Assembly: GCF_001418655.1 (NCBI RefSeq)
Contig: NZ_LIQZ01000013.1
Span: 1-64,000, forward strand
Direction: 5' to 3'
Source of the DNA: Streptomyces phaeochromogenes
GTDB lineage: Bacteria > Actinomycetota > Actinomycetes > Streptomycetales > Streptomycetaceae
Length of the DNA: 64,000 nt
Shown here: piece after piece, positions 8,850 to 15,718 of the stretch
Layout of the letters: the number at the start of each line of letters is the position of its first letter
How positions within the stretch are numbered: position 1 is the first letter of the stretch
Program-made: the position numbers and the translations under genes
The notes under the pieces: model-generated
Seen by the model: only the letters and a program-made list of their open reading frames with translations
Told to the model about the DNA's origin: nothing
The model's database searches: none

Positions 8850-10254
8850 TCTTCCCCGGAAGGCGGTCACCCGAACCGCCAAGCTCGCCGCACTACCGCT
8901 CGGCTTCGCCGGGCGGGCGACCTGGGGACTCGGCAAACGAATCGGCGGCAAGTCCGCCGAGCTCGTGGGTCGCGAGCTGCAACAGCGCACGGCGGAGCAG
9001 CTTTTCAAGGTGCTCGGCGAGCTCAAGGGCGGCGCCATGAAGTTCGGACAGGCCATGTCCGTCTTCGAGTCGGCGCTGCCCGAGGAGGTCGCGGGTCCGT
9101 ACCGCGCGGCGCTGACGAAACTCCAGGAGGCGGCCCCTCCGATGCCGACCCGCACGGTGCACTCCGTGCTGGCGGAGCGGCTCGGCGAGGACTGGCACGA
9201 CCTGTTCCTGGAGTTCGAGGACAAGCCCGCCGCGGCGGCCTCGATCGGCCAGGTGCACCGGGCGGTGTGGCACGACGGCCGGGAGGTCGCGGTCAAGGTG
9301 CAGTACCCCGGGGCGGGCGAGGCCCTGCTGTCCGATCTGAACCAGCTGAGTCGTTTTGCCCGCCTTCTGGGGCCGTTGATTCCCGGCATGGACATCAAGC
9401 CGCTCATCGCGGAGCTGCGCGACCGGGTGTCCGAGGAGCTCGACTACGCCCTGGAGGCACAGGCACAGCGGGCGCACGCGGAGGAGTTCGCGGACGACCC
9501 GGACGTGCTGGTGCCGGCCGTGGTCCACCAGTGCGAGCAGGTCCTGGTGACGGAGTGGATCGACGGGATCCCCCTGTCCGAGGTGATCACCGACGGTACG
9601 CAGGAGCAGCGGGACCGGGCTGGCCAGCTCCTGGCCCGCTTCCTCTTCTCCGGCCCGTCCCGCACCGGCCTGCTGCACGCCGACCCTCACCCGGGCAATT
9701 TCCGTCTCCTGCCGGACGACCCCGCAGACGCCAAAGTCGCCGAAGACGCCGAGGGTTCCGGAGGCAAGGGCGGCTGGCGGCTGGGCGTCCTGGACTTCGG
9801 CACGGTGGACCGCCTGCCGGGCGGCCTGCCTCCGACGATCGGCGACTCGCTCCGTATGACCCTCGACGGCGACGCCGAGGCGGTCTACGACCTGCTCCGC
9901 GAGGAGGGCTTCGTCAAGGAGTCCATAGAGCTCGACCCGGACGCCGTTCTGGACTACCTGCTCCCCATCATCGAGCCGGCCCAGGCGGACGAGTTCACCT
10001 TCACCCGCGGCTGGATGCGCAGTCAGGCGGCCCGCATCGCCGACCCCCGCTCCCCCGCCCACCAACTCGGCAAACAACTCAACCTGCCCCCGGCCTACCT
10101 GCTCATCCACCGAGTGACCTTGAGCACCATCGGCGTGCTGTGCCAGCTGGGAGCGACAGTACGACTGCGGGACGAGTTGGAGGAGTGGCTACCAGGATTC
10201 GTCCTGGCCGAGGACGAGACACTGGCGGAGGAGGACTCAGCGGCTGGGGCGTGA
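8842..10254 (+). CDS. ABC1/UbiB/AarF-family atypical kinase
   Basis: This 470-residue protein shows the family signatures in order. KFGQ (about residue 67-70) is the KxGQ motif, AAASIGQVHRA (about 131) the Ala-rich nucleotide loop, VAVKVQYPG the kinase lysine, HADPHPGN (about 278) the catalytic loop and DFGT (about 317) the metal-binding motif. UbiB-like proteins act as ATPases or kinases linked to quinone or lipid metabolism at membranes; the partner here is unknown. GGAGGG precedes ATG, and it overlaps the E1-like gene. Confidence 0.92.
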   Translation: MSDLPRKAVTRTAKLAALPLGFAGRATWGLGKRIGGKSAELVGRELQQRTAEQLFKVLGELKGGAMKFGQAMSVFESALPEEVAGPYRAALTKLQEAAPPMPTRTVHSVLAERLGEDWHDLFLEFEDKPAAAASIGQVHRAVWHDGREVAVKVQYPGAGEALLSDLNQLSRFARLLGPLIPGMDIKPLIAELRDRVSEELDYALEAQAQRAHAEEFADDPDVLVPAVVHQCEQVLVTEWIDGIPLSEVITDGTQEQRDRAGQLLARFLFSGPSRTGLLHADPHPGNFRLLPDDPADAKVAEDAEGSGGKGGWRLGVLDFGTVDRLPGGLPPTIGDSLRMTLDGDAEAVYDLLREEGFVKESIELDPDAVLDYLLPIIEPAQADEFTFTRGWMRSQAARIADPRSPAHQLGKQLNLPPAYLLIHRVTLSTIGVLCQLGATVRLRDELEEWLPGFVLAEDETLAEEDSAAGA

Positions 10255-10304
10255 GCTTGGGGTGCCGGTCCTTGGGCGGGAGAGGCCCAAGAGGACTCCG
10301 GATC

Positions 10305-10514
10305 TCACCACCAAGCCGAGTCCAGTCGCCCTTCGATCGCTCTGAGGTTGGCGCGGGCGCAGGCGTCGCAGATGTAGTGGCGGGTGCCGTTCTCGACGGA
10401 GAAGGTCCAGGTGAGGGGCGGGTCCTCTGACGTGGCGCCGCAGCGGGCGCACACGACGGGCCGGGGCTCCGCGGTGGAGCCGCCGCTGTCACTGTCCCCG
10501 GGAAGACTCGTCAC
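10305..10514 (-). CDS. Small zinc-ribbon protein
   Basis: A 69-residue protein with two CxxC knuckles, CARC and CDAC, about 30 residues apart and separated by a WTFSVENGTRHYIC segment. This is the layout of a small zinc ribbon, but no function can be assigned. The GTG start at 10514 is chosen by composition; the frame continues upstream to 10556. It is convergent with the ABC1 kinase gene. Confidence 0.7.
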   Translation of the reverse strand: MTSLPGDSDSGGSTAEPRPVVCARCGATSEDPPLTWTFSVENGTRHYICDACARANLRAIEGRLDSAWW

Positions 10515-10562
10515 GTGGTGACGATAACTCCGGGATCCGCGGTTGGTGAGGCGCAACGCACC

Positions 10563-10594
10563 GCGGGGGCCGGTCCGTTCGGACCGGCCCCCGC
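10563..10594. terminator. Strong hairpin terminator of the wblC transcript
   Basis: A perfect 14-bp stem, GCGGGGGCCGGTCC (10563-10576) with GGACCGGCCCCCGC (10581-10594), closes on a GTTC loop 37 bp past the last gene of the wblC operon. There is no T-run. Confidence 0.7.
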
Positions 10595-10631
10595 ATCAGC
10601 TGTTGCTTCTGTTGCCGTTGCGAGAACGGCT

Positions 10632-10955
10632 CTACTGCATGACCGCCATGGCCAGTGCGCGGCGGGCGCGGCGTGAGGCGCGCTCGGCACGGCGCTGCAT
10701 GCGGCGGGCGGTCACCAGGCGCATCGCCCGGCGTTCCTGCTCCGCCTCATGCAGCCGGTCGTGCATATGCGCACGAGCCAGGGCTTCTGGGATGAGTTGC
10801 ATCTCTCGGGTCCTGTTCTGGCGCGTGTCGTTCGCGCCGGTGGAGGTGAAGTCTGGGGTCGCGGAGCCGGCGGGCTCGCTGGTGGACGGCTTCATCGGGA
10901 CCTGCTTCTTGGGGTCGTGCGTCAGGGGGCGATCGATCGTTCCTAGGGTCTTCAT
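10632..10955 (-). CDS. Small basic protein cotranscribed with wblC
   Basis: The frame gives 107 residues. The ATG at 10955 overlaps the wblC stop as ATGA, implying translational coupling. The N-terminal half is Pro/Thr-rich and low complexity. The C-terminal 56 residues, from the internal Met at 10802 (MQLIPEALARAHMHDRL), form a strongly basic amphipathic helix full of Arg pairs and look like the conserved part; they may be the real product. I do not recognise a function. A nucleic-acid- or ribosome-binding role would fit the charge, but that is a guess. Confidence 0.6.
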   Translation of the reverse strand: MKTLGTIDRPLTHDPKKQVPMKPSTSEPAGSATPDFTSTGANDTRQNRTREMQLIPEALARAHMHDRLHEAEQERRAMRLVTARRMQRRAERASRRARRALAMAVMQ

Positions 10956-11320
10956 GCCGAAACCGGGTTCTTGCGCGGGCGGCCACGCGGCCGCTTCCGG
11001 GCGACAACGACACCCTGGACGAAGAGCTCGCCGCCCCAGACGCCCCAGGGCTCACGCCGCTCCTTGGCGCCGGCAAGGCAGGCCTCGATCAGCGGGCAGG
11101 TGCGGCAGAGGGACTTGGCGTACTCGACGTCGGCCGGCGACTCGGCGAAGAAGACCTCCGGGTCGTAGGAGCGGCAGGGGACGGGTACGCCGAGGTTCTC
11201 GATGGCGTCGTCGAGCGCGGTGAGCGCAGTGAGCGGGATCAAGGTGGAGTCCTCCGTGAGGCCGGGCGGGGGGATCGTTTCGGAAGGCGGTACGGACGGG
11301 GCGTGCGCTTCGAGTTGCAC
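10952..11320 (-). CDS. wblC: WhiB-family iron-sulfur regulator WblC (WhiB7)
   Basis: A 122-residue WhiB-like protein. Four cysteines, C49, C72, C75 and C81, ligate a 4Fe-4S cluster; GVWGG (93-97) contacts sigma region 4; and the C-terminal AT-hook RGRPRKN (112-118) is the WhiB7 hallmark. WhiB7/WblC activates intrinsic resistance to ribosome-targeting antibiotics and couples it to redox state. The GTG start has GAGGAA upstream. The long leader (11321 to about 11912) carries an upstream frame and a terminator, consistent with attenuation. It is located between a small basic protein and uvrD2. Confidence 0.95.
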   Translation of the reverse strand: MQLEAHAPSVPPSETIPPPGLTEDSTLIPLTALTALDDAIENLGVPVPCRSYDPEVFFAESPADVEYAKSLCRTCPLIEACLAGAKERREPWGVWGGELFVQGVVVARKRPRGRPRKNPVSA

Positions 11321-11437
11321 GGTTGGTCTTCCTCGTCTGGTCGTGCCGGCCGGGTTGGCCGGTTGGCGGCTGGTACCGGGTTCTTTTCTTGTCCCGAGGC
11401 CCCTTCGCTCTGTCGTCCCTGTTCGGGGACAAACAGA

Positions 11438-11472
11438 AGGGCCGCGGATCCCGGGTGGGGTTCCGCGGCCCT
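11438..11472 (-). terminator. Intrinsic terminator in the wblC leader (attenuator)
   Basis: The arms AGGGCCGCGGA (11438-11448) and TCCGCGGCCCT (11462-11472) form a perfect 11-bp stem. In the wblC direction the stem is followed by TTCTGTTTGT, a U-rich tract, making a classic rho-independent terminator about 120 nt before the wblC start. It is expected to stop transcription unless upstream translation stalls. Confidence 0.75.
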
Positions 11473-11482
11473 GAAGGCGCCG

Positions 11483-11501
11483 GCCTGATCGTCGATCAGG
11501 C
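11483..11501 (-). promoter_or_regulatory. Hairpin overlapping the upstream-ORF stop
   Basis: GCCTGATC and GATCAGGC form a perfect 8-bp stem around a 3-nt loop. The TGA stop of the upstream ORF (11496-11498) lies inside one arm, and the attenuator begins about 10 nt downstream. A ribosome at the stop codon would prevent this stem from forming, which suggests a switch element. Confidence 0.5.
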
Positions 11502-11810
11502 TGGATCACTCCAGGGTTCAGGCCCACGGAAGGCCCACATCGTGTGGTGCGTCTGCTTGGCGGCTCCGGCACCGGTGGCCGCAAAGGCATAGGCATGCGC
11601 CTGTGCCTCTACTGCTTCCAGTGCCTTCATCGGTCGTTCATTGCGCTCACGGACAGGGAGACCCGTGAGAGACACGGAGGACGCCGGCCGGACGGCAGGA
11701 ATGCCGGACAGACCGGTGCCCAGGTTCGAGAAGCCGAGCAGGCACGTGGAGACGACCGAGCGATCGGTCAATTTGGCGGTGCTGACGGAGCTGCTGTTGA
11801 TGCTGATCAC
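11496..11810 (-). CDS. Upstream leader ORF of wblC
   Basis: A 104-codon frame starts with GTG at 11810 behind an excellent AGGAGG 8 nt upstream and ends just before the attenuator. An internal ATG at 11630 gives a 44-codon version and another at 11537 a 14-codon one (MWAFRGPEPWSDPA). Its codons use far more A/T in third positions than neighbouring genes, so it reads as a regulatory leader rather than a folded protein. Published WhiB7/WblC work describes ribosome-mediated attenuation through an upstream ORF; this frame is my candidate. Confidence 0.5.
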   Translation of the reverse strand: MISINSSSVSTAKLTDRSVVSTCLLGFSNLGTGLSGIPAVRPASSVSLTGLPVRERNERPMKALEAVEAQAHAYAFAATGAGAAKQTHHTMWAFRGPEPWSDPA

Positions 11811-11872
11811 TGGAATCGCCTCCTCTCGGCGTCTCTGGGACCGGGCGAGCCGGTCCGACGGTTATTAAGTAC

Positions 11873-11915
11873 AGCACGGAACCAGGGCCTTCGAGAAGGC
11901 CTCCGTTTCCGTGCT
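11873..11915 (-). terminator. Nested hairpin between uvrD2 and wblC
   Basis: The outer stem AGCACGGAA/TTCCGTGCT (9 bp) encloses the inner stem GGCCTTC/GAAGGCC (7 bp). It lies about 60 bp past the uvrD2 stop and may end that transcript. It also coincides with the predicted 5' end of the wblC mRNA, where it could protect the message. Confidence 0.5.
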
Positions 11916-11919
11916 TTAG

Positions 11920-11958
11920 AACCTATGGGGATTGCTGGGGCATGCGCAAACTATTTTC
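11920..11958 (-). promoter_or_regulatory. Candidate WblC-autoregulated promoter
   Basis: Reading along the minus strand, the AT-rich GAAAATAG (11951-11958) is followed by TTGCGC (11944-11949), an 18-nt spacer and TAGGTT (11920-11925). An AT-rich box beside the -35 is the known feature of WhiB7-activated promoters. It gives a start near 11912 and a leader of about 590 nt. The promoter lies just downstream of the uvrD2 stop codon. Confidence 0.45.
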
Positions 11959-11972
11959 TCGACGAGTTTGAA

Positions 11973-14177
11973 TCAGTCCTCGTCTGCGCCGCCCTCAACT
12001 TCCTGACCTGCACAGATGGCAAGTACGTCGGCCCCGTAGCGGTTGAGCTTGCGGGCGCGGACCCCTGGGATGCGGGACAGCTCGACCGGAGTGGACGGCA
12101 CCGCTTCCGCGATGGCCATCAGGGTCTTGTCCGTGAAGACGCAGAAGTCCGGCTGCCCACTGCGCTGCGCCTGGACCCCCCGCCAGTCGCGCAACCGCTC
12201 GTAGAGGCCTTCGTCCATGTCGGACGGGCAGTCCTCGCAGCGCATCAGTTTCATCTCGCCGGCGTCGTTGAGAGTGCGGCCGCAGACCCGGCATCGGGCG
12301 GGGGTGCGGTTCGCCCGTCGGGTGACGCCGGGGGCGCTGCCGGGAGCGCCGCGCTCGATGCCGCCCGAGCCGAGGGGGCCCGCCGCGCCGCCGCGGTTCG
12401 CCGTGGTGACGGAGCCGGGGCGCAGTCCGTCGAGGAAGCGGCTGGGTCGCCGGTTGGGCCGGCCGCCGGGTGAGCGGGACAGTGCCCAGGAGACGGAGAG
12501 GTGCTCTCTGGCCCGGGTGACGCCGACGTAGAGGAGACGGCGCTCCTCCTCGATCTGTTCGTCGGTCTTCGCGTAGGTGATCGGCATCATGCCTTCGGCG
12601 ACGCCGACCAGGAACACCACGTCCCACTCCAGGCCCTTGGCGGAGTGGAGGGAGGCGAGGGTGACGCCCTGGACCGTGGGCGCGTGCTGAGCGCCGGCGC
12701 GTTCGTCGAGTTCGGCCACGAGGTCGCCGAGGGTGGCGTCGGGTTTGGCGGCGGCGAAGTCCTGGGCCAGGTGGGCAAGGGCGGCGAGGGACTCCCAGCG
12801 CTCTCTGACGGCTCCGGAGCCCGCGGGGGGCTGGTGGGTCCAGCCGTCCCCTGACAGGACGGCTCGCACCTGCGAGGGCAGGTCGGGGGCGTCGTCCAGG
12901 AGTGAGTCGTTGCCTCCGAAGCGGGCCGCACCGCGCAGGGCGTGGATGGCTCTCTTCACCTCGGGCCGGTCGAAGAAGCGCTCGGCTCCGCGCAGTTGGT
13001 AGGGCACCGCGACATCGGCGAGGGCCTGTTCGTAGATCTCGGACTGCGAGTTCGTACGGACCAGGATCGCGATCTCGCTCGCGGGGATGCCGGAGGCGAT
13101 GAGGTCGCGGATGCGTCGGGCCGCGCCTTCGGCCTCGGCGGGCTCGTCGGTGTACTCGGTGTAGCCGGGTTCGGGGCCCGCGGTGCGCTGGGAGATCAGC
13201 TCCAGGCGGTGGTCGGCGGCGCGCCCGCGGGCCTGGGCGAGCAGGCCGTTGGCGAGGTGGACGACCTGGGGGGTGGAGCGGTAGTCCCGGACGAGTTTGA
13301 CGACCGTGGCTCCGGGGTGGCGGGTGCGGAAGTCGAGGAGGTGGTCGGGGGTCGCGCCGGTGAAGGAGTAGATGGTCTGGCTGGCGTCACCGACGACGCA
13401 GAGGCTGTCGCGCTCGCCGAGCCACAGTTCGAGAAGGCGCTGCTGGAGGGGGCTGACGTCCTGGTACTCGTCGACCACGAAGTGCTGGTACTGGGCGCGG
13501 ACCGCTTCGGCGATCTCGTGCTGGTCCTGGAGGATGGCGACGGTCAGCAGCAGGACGTCCTCGAAGTCGATGACGCTGCGGTCGCGCTTGAGGTCCTCGT
13601 ACGCGGCATAGAGCTGGGCGATCTCGGCGCGGTCGCGGGGGGCTTCGCGGCCGGCCTTGGCCGCGGCGGCGGCGTAGTCGGAGGGGACGGTCTGGGTGAC
13701 CTTGGACCACTCGATCTCGGCGGTGACGTCCCGCAGCTCGCCGCGGTCGAGGCGGACGCGGCAGGTGGCAGCGGCGTCGGCGACGAGCTGGATCTTGCGG
13801 TCGACGATCCGCGGCAGGCTGCCTCCGACGGCTTTCGGCCAGAAGTACTGGAGCTGGCGCAGCGCGGCGGAGTGGAAGGTGCGGGCCTGGACTCCGGAGG
13901 CGCCGAGCTGGCGGAGCCGGCCGCGCATCTCTCCGGCGGCGCGGTTGGTGAAGGTGACGGCGAGCACGCTGGAGGGCTGGAGGATCCCGGCGCGTACTCC
14001 GTAGGCGATGCGGTGGGTGATGGCGCGGGTCTTGCCCGTACCGGCTCCCGCCAGCACGCACACCGGGCCGCGCAGGGCGGTGGCGACCTCGCGCTGCTCG
14101 GGGTCGAGCCCTTCCAGTACCGCGTCGGCCGTGTCAGGGGCCTGCGGGAAGAGGGTGGAATGCGTTGCTGCTGTCAC
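11973..14177 (-). CDS. uvrD2: UvrD2-type superfamily-1 DNA helicase
   Basis: A 734-residue helicase. Walker A is GAGTGKT (44-50), Walker B appears as VVDEYQDVSPLQ, and ASLHSAKGLEWD and LLYVGVTRARE are motifs V and VI. After the motor comes a tetracysteine zinc module (CRVCG and CEDCP) and a C-terminal HRDC domain ending near AGQEVEGGADED, the architecture of mycobacterial UvrD2. It unwinds DNA 3'-5' in repair. The GTG start at 14177 faces the mycoredoxin gene. It is transcribed toward wblC. Confidence 0.93.
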   Translation of the reverse strand: MTAATHSTLFPQAPDTADAVLEGLDPEQREVATALRGPVCVLAGAGTGKTRAITHRIAYGVRAGILQPSSVLAVTFTNRAAGEMRGRLRQLGASGVQARTFHSAALRQLQYFWPKAVGGSLPRIVDRKIQLVADAAATCRVRLDRGELRDVTAEIEWSKVTQTVPSDYAAAAAKAGREAPRDRAEIAQLYAAYEDLKRDRSVIDFEDVLLLTVAILQDQHEIAEAVRAQYQHFVVDEYQDVSPLQQRLLELWLGERDSLCVVGDASQTIYSFTGATPDHLLDFRTRHPGATVVKLVRDYRSTPQVVHLANGLLAQARGRAADHRLELISQRTAGPEPGYTEYTDEPAEAEGAARRIRDLIASGIPASEIAILVRTNSQSEIYEQALADVAVPYQLRGAERFFDRPEVKRAIHALRGAARFGGNDSLLDDAPDLPSQVRAVLSGDGWTHQPPAGSGAVRERWESLAALAHLAQDFAAAKPDATLGDLVAELDERAGAQHAPTVQGVTLASLHSAKGLEWDVVFLVGVAEGMMPITYAKTDEQIEEERRLLYVGVTRAREHLSVSWALSRSPGGRPNRRPSRFLDGLRPGSVTTANRGGAAGPLGSGGIERGAPGSAPGVTRRANRTPARCRVCGRTLNDAGEMKLMRCEDCPSDMDEGLYERLRDWRGVQAQRSGQPDFCVFTDKTLMAIAEAVPSTPVELSRIPGVRARKLNRYGADVLAICAGQEVEGGADED

Positions 14178-14355
14178 CCCGCCATGCTGCCAGGTCGGCG
14201 GAGACGGGTGTGCCGGTTGTCCACAGGGAGGCGCTCGCAGTCGTACTAATGCGGCGCACCAATGCGGCAGGCGCCCGGCTCGGCACCGGCGGCAGCGCCC
14301 CTTTCACCGGGGCCGTCCTCCGCCGTGTGGATCGGCTCTCTCCCCTGCCGCGTAT

Positions 14356-14382
14356 GGGAATGGCGGCCGGGTCGCGTACGTT
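14356..14382 (+). promoter_or_regulatory. Sigma-R type promoter of mycoredoxin
   Basis: GGGAAT (14356-14361), exactly 18 nt, then GTT (14380-14382) matches the Streptomyces SigR/Mycobacterium SigH consensus GGGAAT-N18-GTT. It lies about 50 nt before the mycoredoxin start, predicting induction by thiol-oxidative stress. Confidence 0.75.
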
Positions 14383-14430
14383 CCATCACTGCGAACACGC
14401 ACTCCCCCGCAGCGAAGGAGCATGAGAGAC

Positions 14431-14673
14431 ATGCTGGGCACTGTGACGATGTACAGCACCACGTGGTGTGGCTACTGCCGCCGGCTGAAGGGCCAGATGG
14501 ACCGCGAGGGCATCACGTACAACGAGATCAACATCGAGCAGGACCCGGCGTCGGCGGCCTTCGTGGAGAAGGCGAACGGCGGGAACCAGACGGTTCCCAC
14601 CGTCCTCTTCCCGGACGGTTCGACGCTGACGAACCCTTCGCTTGCGCAGGTCAAGCAGAAGATCGGCGCGTAG
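14431..14673 (+). CDS. mrx1: Mycoredoxin 1 (glutaredoxin-like)
   Basis: An 80-residue thioredoxin-fold protein with active-site W12-C13-G14-Y15-C16 and the cis-proline TVP (54-56). The WCGYC motif marks mycoredoxin, which reduces mycothiol-mixed disulfides. The ATG at 14431 is preferred over 14422 because GAAGGAG (14414-14420) then sits 10 nt away rather than touching the start. A sigma-R promoter lies upstream, fitting a disulfide-stress role. Its neighbours nudC and uvrD2 match the mycobacterial order. Confidence 0.93.
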   Translation: MLGTVTMYSTTWCGYCRRLKGQMDREGITYNEINIEQDPASAAFVEKANGGNQTVPTVLFPDGSTLTNPSLAQVKQKIGA

Positions 14674-14685
14674 TCGGTACGTGCC

Positions 14686-15633
14686 TCAGGCGGCTGCCCC
14701 GCGCGTCGGCAGGGGCTTGCCGTACCAGAGCTCGATCAGGCGGGCCGCAATCGAGATGCCGTACGGAGGCAGGACCTCCCCGGACTCGAAGGCGGCCCGC
14801 AGGTCTTCGCGGGAGAACCAGCGGGCTTCCTGAATCTCCTCGCCGTCGACGTTGATCTCCGACGAGGTGGCACGGGCCATGAAGCCCAGCATGAGGCTGG
14901 AGGGGAAGGGCCAGGGCTGGCTGGCGATGTACTCGACCTCGCCGACGGTGACCCCGGCCTCCTCGAAGACCTCGCGCCGGACCGACTGCTCGATGGACTC
15001 ACCGGGCTCGACGAATCCGGCGAGGGTGGAGAAGCGCCCTTCGGGCCAGTGGACCTGCCGGCCGAGGAGGATGCGGTCCTCGTGGTCGGTTACGGCCATG
15101 ATCACGGCGGGGTCGGTGCGCGGGTAGTGCTCGGCGCCGCAGGCGGGGCAGCGGCGGATGTGGCCGGCCGCCGCGATCACCGTACGTTCGCCGCAGCGGG
15201 AGCAGAAGCGGTGCAGGCGCTGCCAGTTCTCCAGGGCGACCGCGTGCACCATCAGGCCGGCGTCGCGCTGTGAGAGGAGCAGGCCCGCTTCGCGCAGGCC
15301 GGCCGCGCGCGCGGACTGGTCCATACGGCCCGGAAGGGCGTCCTTCTGGAGTGCGAAGTAGCTGACTCCGTCGTCGTCGGTGCCCAGGAAGTAGCGGTGC
15401 GCTTCGGTGAGGGGCGCTTCGAAGGACGGGGTCATGACGAGTTCGGTGGTGCCGTCCGCCGTCTCGTCGATGAGGACCTGGCCGCCGGAGACCACGAAGG
15501 CGCGGGTGGTGGGGTGGCTCCACGCCGCAGCGAGCCAGGCCTCGTCGAGCCGGTGGTGGGCGGCCCGGTCGATGCCGCTCGGGGCGGTGAGCGAGATGGG
15601 ACGGTCGGCGGTGTGGTCGGTCCAGGTGGTCAC
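14686..15633 (-). CDS. nudC: NADH pyrophosphatase NudC
   Basis: A 315-residue enzyme with a zinc ribbon (C144, C147, C162, C165), a Nudix box beginning GFVEPGESIEQ (206 onward) with REVFEEAG, and the SQPWPFP motif (238-244) that identifies NADH pyrophosphatases. It cleaves NADH to NMNH and AMP and can remove NAD caps from RNA. I choose GTG 15633 with GGAAG upstream. A longer frame from ATG 15729 would overlap the dipeptidase stop and add a low-complexity extension. It is convergent with mrx1, only 12 bp apart. Confidence 0.93.
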   Translation of the reverse strand: MTTWTDHTADRPISLTAPSGIDRAAHHRLDEAWLAAAWSHPTTRAFVVSGGQVLIDETADGTTELVMTPSFEAPLTEAHRYFLGTDDDGVSYFALQKDALPGRMDQSARAAGLREAGLLLSQRDAGLMVHAVALENWQRLHRFCSRCGERTVIAAAGHIRRCPACGAEHYPRTDPAVIMAVTDHEDRILLGRQVHWPEGRFSTLAGFVEPGESIEQSVRREVFEEAGVTVGEVEYIASQPWPFPSSLMLGFMARATSSEINVDGEEIQEARWFSREDLRAAFESGEVLPPYGISIAARLIELWYGKPLPTRGAAA

Positions 15634-15718
15634 GGGTGCTTCCAACTCCCCCGGTGGAACGGTTGTTTCGGCGGGTGGTTCAGCGGCTGTACGGCAGGAC
15701 GTGTGCGAAGGGGCTTCT

